A DNA stretch of 64,000 bases from Labedella phragmitis. GTDB lineage: Bacteria > Actinomycetota > Actinomycetes > Actinomycetales > Microbacteriaceae. The notes beneath the pieces were generated by a model. It did no database searches. It was not told the DNA's origin and saw nothing but the letters and a program-made list of their open reading frames with translations. How positions within the stretch are numbered: position 1 is the stretch's first letter; the number at the start of each line of letters is the position of its first letter. Where the stretch lies: NCBI RefSeq assembly GCF_004078635.1, contig NZ_RZNB01000001.1, positions 558,001 through 622,000 of the forward strand. Direction: 5' to 3'. The translations under genes and the position numbers were made by a program. Positions 49,460 to 59,000 of the stretch are shown here, in pieces.

Positions 49460-52400
49460 ATGTCGACGTCATCCCGTTCCCTCCGTCTCGTCGCCGGAGG
49501 ACTGCTCGCCGCACTCCTCGGTTCCGGGATCGCGCCGGCCAGCGCCGCGACCGCCGTCGAGTCGACGGCCGCGGCCACCGATTTCACCGAACTCGTCAAC
49601 TCCTTCGTGTCGACGGAGGACGACTTCGGCCAGGACATGCCCGGAGCATCGGCGCCGAGCTCGATCGTCAAGATCAACCCGATGACGACCCCGGGCCGCT
49701 CGCACAGCGGCTACGACTACGCCGAGGACCAGATCGCGGGCTTCACGCACACGAACCTCGACGGTGTCGGCGGCTCGGGTGGCGGCGGCGACCTGCTCGT
49801 CGTCCCCACCTACACTTCCTACTCGAGTGTGCCGACGACGGCGTCGTACGCGAAGGACTACAGTCACGACGCCGAGGAGGCCGAGCCCGGCTACTACGGC
49901 GTCGAGCTCGAGACCGACAAGGGCCCGATCCTCGCGGAGGCGACGACCGACGTCCGTACCGGCCAGGACCGCTTCACCTTCCCGCAGGCGGGAAAGGCCT
50001 CGCTCGTCGTCGACCTGCGCAACAACTTCACCCGCCGCAACGACGCGTCGCTCGACGTCGCGAAGCTCGGTGACGGTCGCGTGGCCCTCTCGGGAACGAT
50101 CGGCGGCCACTTCAACGGCTACGACTACGCGATGTACTACTACGCGGAGACGACGACCGCCGTCGCCAACGCCCGTACCTGGGGAGCCTCCGGCACCCTC
50201 GGGACCGCGACGCACCAGGACGGCACCAACCTCGGCGCGATCCTCGACTTCGACGTGACGGCCGGACAGCAGGTGGGCCTCCGGGTCGCGGTCTCGCCGA
50301 TCAGCGCAGCTCAGGCGAAGAGCGATCTCGCCGTCGAGATGGGCGACCGCACCTTCGAGGACGTCCGCGCGGACACGAAGGCCGACTGGAACGAGATCCT
50401 CGGGCGCCTCGCCGTCTCCGCCTCGGAGACGAGCGACCCCGACGGCGACCTCGCGAAGCTGTTCTACACGCACCTCTACCGCCTCTTCGGGCAGCCCGTG
50501 AATGCGACGAGCACGAGCGGCACCTACCGCGGGCTCGACGGTGAGATCTACGAGGCCGACGGCTACACGCACTACGACGGCTGGGGCACGTGGGACGACT
50601 TCCGCAAGTTCGAGGTCCTCGCGATCGGGTACCCCGAGGTCTTCCGCGACCAGGCGCAGTCGCTCGTCGATCTCTTCGGCACGTTCGCGAAGAGCGGCAA
50701 GAACTCCCTCTCGGGCGCCGTGCACTCCGTGCCGACCGTCCGCTTCGAGCGTGCGGTCGTCGTGATCGCGGACGCCGTCGCGAAGGGAGCGGAGCTGCGC
50801 GGGCTCGCGGATGCGTGGCCGGCGCTCGTCTCCCAGTCGGCCGGCGGCTACAGCAACCCCGACAACGTCAAGCGCGGCTACATCGCGAACGAGGTCGACG
50901 ACACGCTCGGCGCAGCGTACGACGACACGGCGCTCGCGACGATCGCCGACGCGCTCGGGAAGACGGACGAGGCGCAGAGCTTCCGCTTGCGCGCGGCGAA
51001 CTGGACGAACCTCTACAAGGACGACGCCGTGACCGTCGCCGACGGCGACACCGTCGGCCTCGTGTTCCCGAAGGACGCGAACGGCAACTGGGTGAACGCG
51101 AATCCGGAGGCGTTCGAAGCCGGCAACGTCTACCAGGGGACGCTGTGGCAGTACAACTGGACGGTCGCGAGCGACATGGGCGGCATGATCGACCTCATGG
51201 GCGGAGAGGACGAGACCCTCTCGGCGCTCAGCTTCATGTTCGGAGAGCAGGCGCCGAACGACGGCGGACGCATGCTGTTCTCGAGCGCGAACGAGACCGA
51301 CCTGCAAGTGCCGTACCTCTTCAACTACGTTGGTGCGCCGTCGAAGACGCAGAAGTGGGTGCGCGACCTCTACACGAAGGAGACCTGGAACCGGTATATC
51401 GCGACCGGGTCGACGGGCGAGTATCCGACGAGCGGCGGGGAGTTCCGGCCGCCGATCAAGACGAAGGTCTACAAGAACGCCCCTCAGGGTTTCCTGCCCA
51501 CGCAGGACAACGACACCGGTGCGATGTCGGCGACGTTCGTCGCCGCGGCGCTCGGCCTCTACCCGGTGCAGGCGGGCTCCGATGAATACCAGATCGGCAC
51601 GCCGTTCTTCGAGAACGTGCACATCAGCTACGAGTCGGGCCGCTCGTTCGACATCAGCGCGAACGGCGTCTCGCCCGACGACTACTACATCCAGTCGGCC
51701 GCCCTCAACGGGCAGGACTTCGAGCGCACGTGGATCACGTACGACCAGCTCACGGCCGGTGGTGAACTCGCCTTCGAGATGGGCGACGACGCGTCCGACT
51801 GGGCGGCCGACGGTGTCGCGCCGTCGTCGCTGAGCGACGTGCTCCCGAGCTCGGTCTACGACAAGACGGGCGCGATCGCCGTCTCCTCTCGGCTGTTCTC
51901 CGAGTCCGATGCTTCTGACGGTTCCATCGGGAACGAGATCGCCCTGACGATCACCAATGGCACGTTCGCGGGCAAGAACGGCGACGACCTCGCCGCGAAC
52001 GGTGGGATCTCCGCTGCGAACCTGCCCGCCGGGCTGAGCCTCGTGGCGAAGCGCACCGGTGACCGCGGCGTCGCCCTGTCCCTCGTCGGCCAGGCCGACG
52101 ACCACGGCATACTCGACAGCATCGACGACCTCGAGCTGAGCATCGCCGATGCGGCGTTCAGTCGGAAGCCGTCGACCGGGTCGCGTGAATTCGCGTTCAA
52201 GGTCACGTTCGACGGTGCCGCGCTGCAGGCCGGGGACACGACGCTGACGGCGTCCGCCGACGGCACGGTCGACACGACGGTGGCGCTCACGCTGAGCGGT
52301 GCGACGTTCGCGGGAGCCGCGGGACGCGACCTCGTCGCGGACGGCGACCTCGCGGTGCCAGGACTTCCGGACGGGATCAGGGCGACGGCCGTGAAGCGGA

Positions 52401-54799
52401 ACGACGAGACGGTCGATCTGCGACTGCTCGGCTCGCTCGGTGACGCCCAGCGGGCTCAGTTCGCCCTCGCCTTCACGGATGCGGCGCTCTCCGGAGTACG
52501 CGCCACGGAACTGAGCGGCGACGGCATCTCCGGACTCGGTACCTTCACGATCGCGGTGGACCAGCAGTGGCGCGCCAAGCTCACCGCCCTCGTCGAGGAG
52601 GCCGACCTCGTCGTGGAGGGTGGCTACACGGCCGGCTCGTTCGCGGTGTTCAGTTCGGCGCGAGACGCGGCGAAGGCCGTGCTCGCGGACGAGGAGGCGA
52701 CGGACGAGCAGCTCCAGTCCGCCTACAGCACGCTGACCCGCGCGGCCGCGGCGCTCACGATCGCCGACCCGTCGGACGAGGTGCGCCTCGGCGACACGCT
52801 CTACGGCGAGGTCCTGTTCGACGACGACTTCTCGACGGATCGCTCGGCTGAGTACACGGTGTTCGGCGACGTGACCGAGTCCTCCGCGGACGTCTCCGTT
52901 GACACCGCAGCCGGCACCCTCACGGCCGAGGCCGACGGGCGCCGCTTCAGCCACGTCGCCCTTCCGGTGAGTGGCGGGGATGACTTCGCCCTCGTCGTCG
53001 AGCCGAAGAGCTTCGCCGGAACGAAGGCTCCGGAGGACAGTCTCTTCATCGGTCTCACCGACGGGCCCACGAACCGCGCGCACAGCTGGTTCAACAACAC
53101 GCGCGCCGAGACCGGCATGGACTTCTGGGTCGACGGTCAGGGCAAGGACAGCGGTGCCGGTTCGCTCACAGGAGTGCAGTGGAACCCCGGCGACCGGTTC
53201 GCGACCGTCGTCGCCGACGGCGTGATCACGTCGTGGATGGAGGAGGACGGCTCCTGGCGGAAGCTCCGCTCGGGTGTCCTCACCTCCGCCGTGACCGTCG
53301 AGCAGCTCGCCGCATGGGATCCCACCCTGAGCCTCCGACTCGACACGGGAACGATCGAGATCGACCGGGTCACGCTCCTCGCGGCGACCGAGGCCGCTCC
53401 GGTCGAGCCGGTACGGATCGAGGCCGAGGGCTTCACGGGCTCGAGCGGCGGGACGCTCGTGGCGGAGGGCGCGAGCCCGTCGGGCAACGTCGGTGGCACG
53501 TACGACGGCGGTCGACTGACCTACGCGGACGTGGACTTCGGCGCCGGGGAACAGAGCACGCTCACGGTTCGCACGTCCACCCGGGATGAGCGCGTCGGCG
53601 CGAACCCCCGTCTCGAGTTCTACCTCGACGAGCCGACCGAGGCGAACAGGGTCGCTGACGTCGCGCTGCCGAAGACCGGCGGCTGGGGCAACTACGTGAC
53701 CACGACGGTCGATCTCGAGAAGCCCGTCTCCGGACGTCACACACTGGTCGTCGTGATGCACTCCGACCCCGTTGCCGGGCAGCAGTACCAGTACGTCTCC
53801 AACCTGGACTGGTTCGAGTTCGCGCCCGCCGAGGGCGAGGTGACGCCGGCGGACCTCACGGAGCTGCTGGCTGCCATCGCGGACGCGCAGACGGTGGTGG
53901 AGCAGGAGGAGCGGTACATCGCGATCGACTTCGCCGCGTTCCGCCGGGCACTCGAGGCCGCCGAGGACGTGGCGGCGACGCCGGAGGTGCGCCAGGACGA
54001 GGTCGACGCGGCGCTGCGGATCTTGACCGCTGCGACCGATCAACTCGAGTGGAAGGTCGTGCGTCAGCTCCCGGGGCTCATCTCGGAAGCGGGGGCGATC
54101 GACACGGCGCCGTACACGCCCGAATCCGTCGCGGCCCTCGTCGCTGCGATCGAGACGGCGCGCGCGGTCGAGGACGGCGCATCGTACGAGACGTACGTCG
54201 GTGCGTTCGACGGGCTCCGCGCGGCGATCGACGGGCTGACCGAGCCGACGGACCCGACCGATCCCACGGACCCGACGGATCCGCCCACCGATCCGACCGA
54301 CCCGCCGACGGACCCGACGGATCCGCCCACCGATCCGACCGACCCCGGAGCGCCTTCGTTCACGCCGGCCGCTCCGGCCGAGACGGGTGACGAGTTGCCC
54401 GACGCCTTCCAGGACCGCATCACGGTGACGGTCTCCGGTCGAGTCGCGACGCTCGGCGGGCTCGAGCCGGACGCGTGGCACTACGTCTACGTATACTCGA
54501 CGCCCACGGCGCTCGGGTGGGTGCACGCCGACGCAGAGGGCAGCGCGACCGTCACGCTCCCGTCGGGCCTCGAGGCGGGCGAGCACCGCATCGCCGTGCT
54601 CGACGCCGGGGGCGACCTGCTGGGCTGGGCCGAGTTCACGCTCGCTGCCGGGCCGGGCGGCGGGCAGGACGGCGACGGACTCGCCGTCACGGGTGCCGAT
54701 GGGGCCGTGATCTGGTCGGCCGGTGCGCTCGCGTTCCTCCTCCTGGCGCTCGGGGCGGCCGTCGTGGTCGCGCGTCGTCGGAGCAGCGCCACCCTCTGA
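49460..54799 (+). CDS. GH92-family alpha-mannosidase, multidomain wall-anchored protein
   Basis: A 1779-residue secreted enzyme. After a signal peptide, the GH92 catalytic domain (residues ~30-790) has GFTHTNLDGVG, THLYRLFGQP, YDGWGTWDDFR, VYQGTLWQYNW, SSANETDLQVPYLFNYVGAPSKTQ (acid residue region, ~610) and TQDNDTGAMSATFVAAALGLYPV (Asp pair, ~681). GH92 enzymes are Ca-dependent exo-alpha-mannosidases acting on yeast or plant mannan and N-glycans. Next are beta-rich linkers, a LamG-like domain (~1118-1313), a CBM6 domain (~1313-1455), two FIVAR-like segments, a PTDP repeat (~1594-1630), the shared C-terminal module, and LAVTG with a membrane segment and RRR tail. ATG 49460 gives the signal peptide. 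Confidence 0.93.
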   Translation: MSTSSRSLRLVAGGLLAALLGSGIAPASAATAVESTAAATDFTELVNSFVSTEDDFGQDMPGASAPSSIVKINPMTTPGRSHSGYDYAEDQIAGFTHTNLDGVGGSGGGGDLLVVPTYTSYSSVPTTASYAKDYSHDAEEAEPGYYGVELETDKGPILAEATTDVRTGQDRFTFPQAGKASLVVDLRNNFTRRNDASLDVAKLGDGRVALSGTIGGHFNGYDYAMYYYAETTTAVANARTWGASGTLGTATHQDGTNLGAILDFDVTAGQQVGLRVAVSPISAAQAKSDLAVEMGDRTFEDVRADTKADWNEILGRLAVSASETSDPDGDLAKLFYTHLYRLFGQPVNATSTSGTYRGLDGEIYEADGYTHYDGWGTWDDFRKFEVLAIGYPEVFRDQAQSLVDLFGTFAKSGKNSLSGAVHSVPTVRFERAVVVIADAVAKGAELRGLADAWPALVSQSAGGYSNPDNVKRGYIANEVDDTLGAAYDDTALATIADALGKTDEAQSFRLRAANWTNLYKDDAVTVADGDTVGLVFPKDANGNWVNANPEAFEAGNVYQGTLWQYNWTVASDMGGMIDLMGGEDETLSALSFMFGEQAPNDGGRMLFSSANETDLQVPYLFNYVGAPSKTQKWVRDLYTKETWNRYIATGSTGEYPTSGGEFRPPIKTKVYKNAPQGFLPTQDNDTGAMSATFVAAALGLYPVQAGSDEYQIGTPFFENVHISYESGRSFDISANGVSPDDYYIQSAALNGQDFERTWITYDQLTAGGELAFEMGDDASDWAADGVAPSSLSDVLPSSVYDKTGAIAVSSRLFSESDASDGSIGNEIALTITNGTFAGKNGDDLAANGGISAANLPAGLSLVAKRTGDRGVALSLVGQADDHGILDSIDDLELSIADAAFSRKPSTGSREFAFKVTFDGAALQAGDTTLTASADGTVDTTVALTLSGATFAGAAGRDLVADGDLAVPGLPDGIRATAVKRNDETVDLRLLGSLGDAQRAQFALAFTDAALSGVRATELSGDGISGLGTFTIAVDQQWRAKLTALVEEADLVVEGGYTAGSFAVFSSARDAAKAVLADEEATDEQLQSAYSTLTRAAAALTIADPSDEVRLGDTLYGEVLFDDDFSTDRSAEYTVFGDVTESSADVSVDTAAGTLTAEADGRRFSHVALPVSGGDDFALVVEPKSFAGTKAPEDSLFIGLTDGPTNRAHSWFNNTRAETGMDFWVDGQGKDSGAGSLTGVQWNPGDRFATVVADGVITSWMEEDGSWRKLRSGVLTSAVTVEQLAAWDPTLSLRLDTGTIEIDRVTLLAATEAAPVEPVRIEAEGFTGSSGGTLVAEGASPSGNVGGTYDGGRLTYADVDFGAGEQSTLTVRTSTRDERVGANPRLEFYLDEPTEANRVADVALPKTGGWGNYVTTTVDLEKPVSGRHTLVVVMHSDPVAGQQYQYVSNLDWFEFAPAEGEVTPADLTELLAAIADAQTVVEQEERYIAIDFAAFRRALEAAEDVAATPEVRQDEVDAALRILTAATDQLEWKVVRQLPGLISEAGAIDTAPYTPESVAALVAAIETARAVEDGASYETYVGAFDGLRAAIDGLTEPTDPTDPTDPTDPPTDPTDPPTDPTDPPTDPTDPGAPSFTPAAPAETGDELPDAFQDRITVTVSGRVATLGGLEPDAWHYVYVYSTPTALGWVHADAEGSATVTLPSGLEAGEHRIAVLDAGGDLLGWAEFTLAAGPGGGQDGDGLAVTGADGAVIWSAGALAFLLLALGAAVVVARRRSSATL
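54241..54350 (+). repeat. PTDP-coding tandem repeat in GH92 gene
   Basis: Repeated CCGACGGACCCG-type units encode Pro-Thr-Asp-Pro, the wall-spanning linker of the GH92 protein. Unlike the repeat at 48742-48900, this one keeps the reading frame through to the anchor. Length may vary between strains. Confidence 0.75.
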
Positions 54800-54812
54800 T
54801 CACCAGCGGACG

Positions 54813-54851
54813 ACGCCGCCCCCGAGCGCCAGGCGCGTTCGGGGGCGGCGT
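54813..54851 (+). terminator. Terminator after GH92 gene
   Basis: ACGCCGCCCCCGA (54813-54825) pairs perfectly with 54839-54851 across a 13-nt loop that can itself pair partly (GCGCC/GCGC). It begins 14 bases after the stop at 54799 and separates the mannosidase gene from the copper operator. Confidence 0.65.
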
Positions 54852-54882
54852 TGCTCGGGGGCGGACGTCAGCGTATCGTGGA

Positions 54883-54897
54883 TACCCCACCCGGGTA
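54883..54897 (+). promoter_or_regulatory. CsoR-like copper operator of intact copZ
   Basis: TACCCCACCCGGGTA has TACCC/GGGTA half-sites 5 bp apart, matching the site at 42373-42387 upstream of the damaged paralog. It lies 35 bp before the ATG at 54932. Copper derepression by a CsoR-type repressor encoded elsewhere is inferred. Confidence 0.65.
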
Positions 54898-54931
54898 CTC
54901 GTTCGAGTGCCCCCGAACCAAGAGGTGCATC

Positions 54932-55177
54932 ATGAGCTCCACCGCCGATTCCGCTTCGCCCGTGCACGAGCAGTACCTCGTCTCGGGTATGACGTGCGAA
55001 CACTGCGTGCACGCGGTCACCGAGGAGATCTCCGCGATCGACGGCGTCCAGAGCGTGGACGTCGAGCTGCACAACGGCGGCGTCTCCCGCGTCGATGTCG
55101 TCAGCACCCGACCCCTCGCGTCGACGGACGTCGAGGCCGCGATCCTCGAGGCGGGTTACTCGCTCGCGAGCGCCTGA
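54932..55177 (+). CDS. Copper chaperone, HMA domain (CopZ-like)
   Basis: An 81-residue cytoplasmic metal chaperone. VHEQYLVSGMTCEHCVHAVTEEISAIDGVQSVDVELH has the Cu-binding M-T-C-x-x-C motif of the ferredoxin-like HMA fold, and VEAAILEAGYSLASA is the normal C-terminus. It delivers Cu(I) to an exporter or repressor. AGAGG lies ~7 nt before the ATG. No CopA ATPase is adjacent, so it is a solitary copy, apparently the intact version of the gene at 42319. Confidence 0.92.
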   Translation: MSSTADSASPVHEQYLVSGMTCEHCVHAVTEEISAIDGVQSVDVELHNGGVSRVDVVSTRPLASTDVEAAILEAGYSLASA

Positions 55178-55229
55178 CCCAAAGGGCTACACCCGCACGA
55201 GGGCTCTAGGTAGACGTAGCGCCCTGGGT
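55177..55229. terminator. Imperfect hairpin after copZ
   Basis: ACCCAAAGGGCTAC (55177-55190) pairs with 55216-55229 at about 12 of 14 positions with a 25-nt loop. It begins at the copZ stop codon. It is a possible terminator or a short inverted-repeat element; weakly supported. Confidence 0.35.
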
Positions 55230-55257
55230 ACCGGACTGTCGCCCTCGGCGAGGGAGC

Positions 55258-55578
55258 GTGCACCCGGTGATCTTCGTCACGCTCGGCTCCTCGATGGACC
55301 GGCCGCATTCGCTGGTCGTGAAGCCCGACGTCGAGGAGCGGAGGGCGCTTCTCGAGCTGCCCCGCGTCTTCGTTCCGCCGTACTTCGGGCCCGCCGGCTG
55401 GATCGGTATCGACGTCGATGAGTCGCCGAGGACCGATTGGACCGTCATCGCCGAGCTCATCGATGCGTCGTATCGCCAGGTCGCACTCAAACGGCAGGTC
55501 GCGGCGCTCGACGCGCACCCCGTCGTCGCGTCGATGTCACCGACTGCCGCGGCGGGTCACCCTGCGTCGGGTAATTGA
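55258..55578 (+). CDS. MmcQ/YjbR-family protein lacking its N-terminus
   Basis: The 106 residues HSLVVKPDVEERRALLELPRVFVPPYFGPAGWIGIDVDESPRTDWTVIAELIDASYRQVALKRQVAALDA match the C-terminal two thirds of the MmcQ/YjbR fold, a DNA-binding-like protein normally ~115-125 residues long. The usual first ~38 residues (up to the strand before IFVTL) are absent, and an in-frame TAG at 55207 blocks extension. Start GTG 55258 is assumed. It is likely a truncated remnant, though a shortened functional form cannot be excluded. Confidence 0.6.
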   Translation: MHPVIFVTLGSSMDRPHSLVVKPDVEERRALLELPRVFVPPYFGPAGWIGIDVDESPRTDWTVIAELIDASYRQVALKRQVAALDAHPVVASMSPTAAAGHPASGN

Positions 55579-55604
55579 CTACTCACCTGTTCGAGGAGGA
55601 ACGC

Positions 55605-55984
55605 ATGGGCAATCCGATCGTGCACGTCGACATCATCGGGCCCGACCCGGATGCGCTGCGCCACTTCTATAGAAAGCTGTTCGGCTGGGATGCCGACGCT
55701 GGGGCCCCGTCGCACACGAGATCTCCGACCCGGGCGCGTACTCCTTCATCGAGCCGGGAGCGGGCGCCGCAGCCGTTCCGGCGGGGGTCGGTGGTGGTCC
55801 GTCCTTCTCTTCCCGCGCGATGTTCTACGCCGGGGTCACGGACGTCGACGTCGCCCTCACGACCGCTGAGCGACTCGGCGGGAGACGACTCCTCGGACCG
55901 GCGCTCAACGCGAAGGGCGGAGTGATCGTCGGTCACTTCGAGGACCCGGCGGGCAACGTCGTCGGGGTCGCCGCCCCGGCCTAG
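55605..55984 (+). pseudogene. VOC-family (glyoxalase-like) gene interrupted by one-base frameshift
   Basis: ATG 55605 follows GAGGAGG and reads MGNPIVHVDIIGPDPDALRHFYRKLFGWDADAGAP, a clear VOC N-terminus. At 55705-55708 (CCCC) the frame must shift by one missing C. The next frame then reads VAHEISDPGAYSFIEPGAGAAAVPAGV...AMFYAGVTDVDVALTTAERLGGRRLLGPALNAKGGVIVGHFEDPAGNVVGVAAPA to TAG 55984, a complete VOC C-terminus of ~126 residues in all. It is either a fresh pseudogene or a base-calling error in a homopolymer. Confidence 0.8.
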
Positions 55985-56002
55985 ATCGGGCCGGGAACGA
56001 CG

Positions 56003-56037
56003 ATGAGGGCGCCACCCGATCCGGGTGGCGCCCTCAT
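56003..56037. terminator. Bidirectional terminator, 16-bp perfect stem
   Basis: ATGAGGGCGCCACCCG (56003-56018) pairs perfectly with 56022-56037 across an ATC loop. It lies between the convergent VOC gene (stop 55984) and M14 carboxypeptidase gene (stop 56052) and probably ends transcription from both sides. Confidence 0.8.
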
Positions 56038-56051
56038 GTGCGTCGGTGCGG

Positions 56052-59000
56052 TTACTCCGCGGCGGTGTTCCGCATGCGCTTCGCGACCACGAGGCACGCG
56101 CCGAGCAGGAGGAGCGCACCCGCGAGGCCGATGAGCGGGAGCGGGTCGTTCGCACCCGTCACTGCGACGTCGTCACCCGGAGCGGCCGGGCCGGCGCCGT
56201 CGGGATCGGTCGTGCCGGGCTCGTCCGTGCCCGGCTGCTCGCCCGGCTCCTCGCCCGGGACCTCGAGGGCGAGGATCGTGATGTCGTCCCAGCCGATGAG
56301 GGCGCCGGCTGCGTCCTCGACGGCGACGCGGTGGAGCTCCGCCGTCGTGTCGGCGGGGATGACGACCCCGAAGGTGCCCTCGGCCGAGACCGTGCGCGTA
56401 CCGAGTCCGACGGGCTCCGAGAAGAGCGTCGTCGTGAGGTCCTGGCCCGCGAATGATGCGTCGACGGTCACCGTGATGGTGTCGCCGGCGGTCGCCGTCT
56501 CCGGCACGCTCACGCCGGTCTTCGTCTCGTCCGTCAGGTCGTCCTCGGTGATCGGCGGCACGACCGCGGTCCCCGGGCCGCCGGCCCAGTAGAGCGCGCG
56601 GGCGATATCACCGAACGCTCCGACCGGGTGGTTGCGGAACGTCGGTGAGGTGCCGAACAGGAAGTATCGGTTGCCCGCAGCCGTCTCGGCGGAGACCGCC
56701 GAGGGCTTCCCGGCAGCGTCGGCCTGCGCGCGACCGGCGGAGGCCGCCCAGTGGCCCGACACGAACGGGTCGGCCGCGTAGGACTGCTCGACCGTGACGC
56801 CCTCGCCGAGTCCCGTGAACCACGTCGCAGGGTAGATGAACGCCGTGTCCTGGGCGCTCGGCGCGAAGAGGCTGCCCTCGGGAGTGTCGACGCGCACGAT
56901 GCCATTCGAGCCGCTCGTGCCCGTGGTCGCCGTGAGCTGCGCGAGCCCGTTGGTCGCACCGAACGTCGCGCCGCCGCTTCCGCGCGCCACGACGTCGCCG
57001 CCGCGCGCGAGGAAGGCTGTGAGCGCCGCGGCACCGTTCGCCTGCGCCGGGGAGAAGGACAGGTTGCCGCCGAGGAAGAGCACGTCGAGAGTGGTGAGGT
57101 CCACGGCTCCCGACGTGATGAGCGCGGCGCTCACGAGCACGGGCTCGTCGAATCCGAGCTTGAGGAGCGCGTCGCGGTCGTCCGTCGTCGTGTATCCGAC
57201 GCGGAGCGAGCGCAGCGACGTCGTGGATTCGTCGCGGAGGGCCAGCCCGTCGGTCGCGGCGAAGTCGACGCCGAAGAGCTCGGCGGCCTCCTCGGCGGCG
57301 GCGCGACTCGCCGCATCCTTCCCGAGGACGACCGTGCCGTCGTCGAGCTGCGAGAGCGGGATCCCCGCATCGAGCAGCGCCGTGATCGCCTGCCATTCGG
57401 CCGTGCCGCTCGGCTCGAGCGAGAGGTAGGGGCCGACCTCGGCGACGGAACCCCCGAGGTCGGCGGTCGTCACCGGCTCGACGGCGACCGAGAGGGCCGG
57501 GTCGGTCGTGTTGCCTACCGAGACGACGTCGGCACCCCAGAGGAGCGAGAGGCTCCACGCGGAGATGTCGTACATGCTGTCGATCCGGTCCGAGATGTCG
57601 GTGCCGTCGGCGAGCAGCACGTTCGCGAGCCCACGCAGCGGCTGGTGCATGTCCACGAGGAACGTCCCGGCCCCGTAGGTCGTGCCGCCCGCCGTGAAGG
57701 GCGCGGTGGCGCGCGTCACCTCGATGTCGTTGACGAGGAGCTGCTCGACGAGCTGCTCGGCGTCGGAGCGCGAGCGCTGCGAGCCGTCGACGGGGATGAC
57801 GTAGGCGCGCGGGAACGTCGCGTTGTAGATGTCGGTCTCGTCCCAGATGTCGGTCCACTCGGTGGGGACGCCGGGCTCGAGGTCCTCGGGAGCGACGTCC
57901 GCGGGGATGGGGGTCTGCTCGGCGCCCGTGATGCCGCGCTCGAAGATCTCCATCTGGTTCTCGAGCAGCGGGTCGCGGTTCTCGACCACGTAGTCGATGA
58001 TCGAGTCGATGACGACCTCGGCCACCTCGGTGTCGACGGCGGAGTTGAACTGGTTCTGCGCCGGGTTGTTGTTCACGCGGCCGAGCGGGAGCTCGACGGT
58101 GTTCGTGATCGCGCCCTGGTAGGCGACGTACTGCGGCGCGAAGATCGGGGGCCAGTCGTCCCAGCCGGAGCGGATGTCGCGATAGGGGATGAGGATCTTG
58201 CCGGTGTTCTCCGTCGTCGGGTTGCCCGCGCCGTCGTCGTACGTGTTGCCGGGGATGTCCGCGGCGGCGACGGCTTCCTCGACCGCGAGAGCGGCGGAGT
58301 AGGCGTGCGGCAGGAAGAGGTCGTACTCGTAGTTCTCGCCGTGGGGCGGACCGCACGGCTCGACCTGGAGGATGCCGGTGTAGCCGTGGATGTCGACGAA
58401 GTACGTGGGCTGGATGAGGCCCGTGATGTCGCGGAGGGCCGTCGTCGTGTTGGTCGCGTTCGTGATGAAGTCGCGGTTCGGGTCGTAGCCGTTCGCGGTG
58501 GCGCGAGTGCCGTTGAAGCGGCCGTCGGGATTCGCCGTGACCGTGAAGTAGAGGCGCGTGGTGTCGAGGAGGTCGGCGACCTCGGGCTCGTCGGCGGTCT
58601 CGACGAGCTGCTCGATGTAGTTCATCGTCGCGTCGGTGCCCTCCCACTCGTTGCCGTGGATGTTCGCGTTGAACCAGATCGGCAGCTTGTAGCCCTCGGC
58701 GATCGCGGCGTCTTGAGCTGCCGCGGTGGGGGCGTGCTTGATCGCGTCCCGCCAGGCGGTCTGCTGCGCGGTCTCGGTCGCGGACTCCGGAGCGGTCACG
58801 GTGACGAGGTAGAGGTCTCGACCCTGCTCCGACTTCCCGATGACCTGGGCGGAGACGTAGTCGCTCTCCGCCATGAGGTCGTTGAGGGCCGGCGCGATGT
58901 CGGCGAAGGGCAGTGCGCCGCGAGCGATCGAGGCGTCGGCGGCGTCGGCAGGCACCTCCGTGAGGGTCGGTTGCACCGGGTAGCTCGTGGGGAAGGCGAC

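Noticed and set aside
49469-54586. A 1705-codon open frame antisense to the GH92 gene
   Set aside because: It lacks family features and is the reverse-strand image of GC-biased codons with few stops. The plus strand gives a full GH92 architecture.
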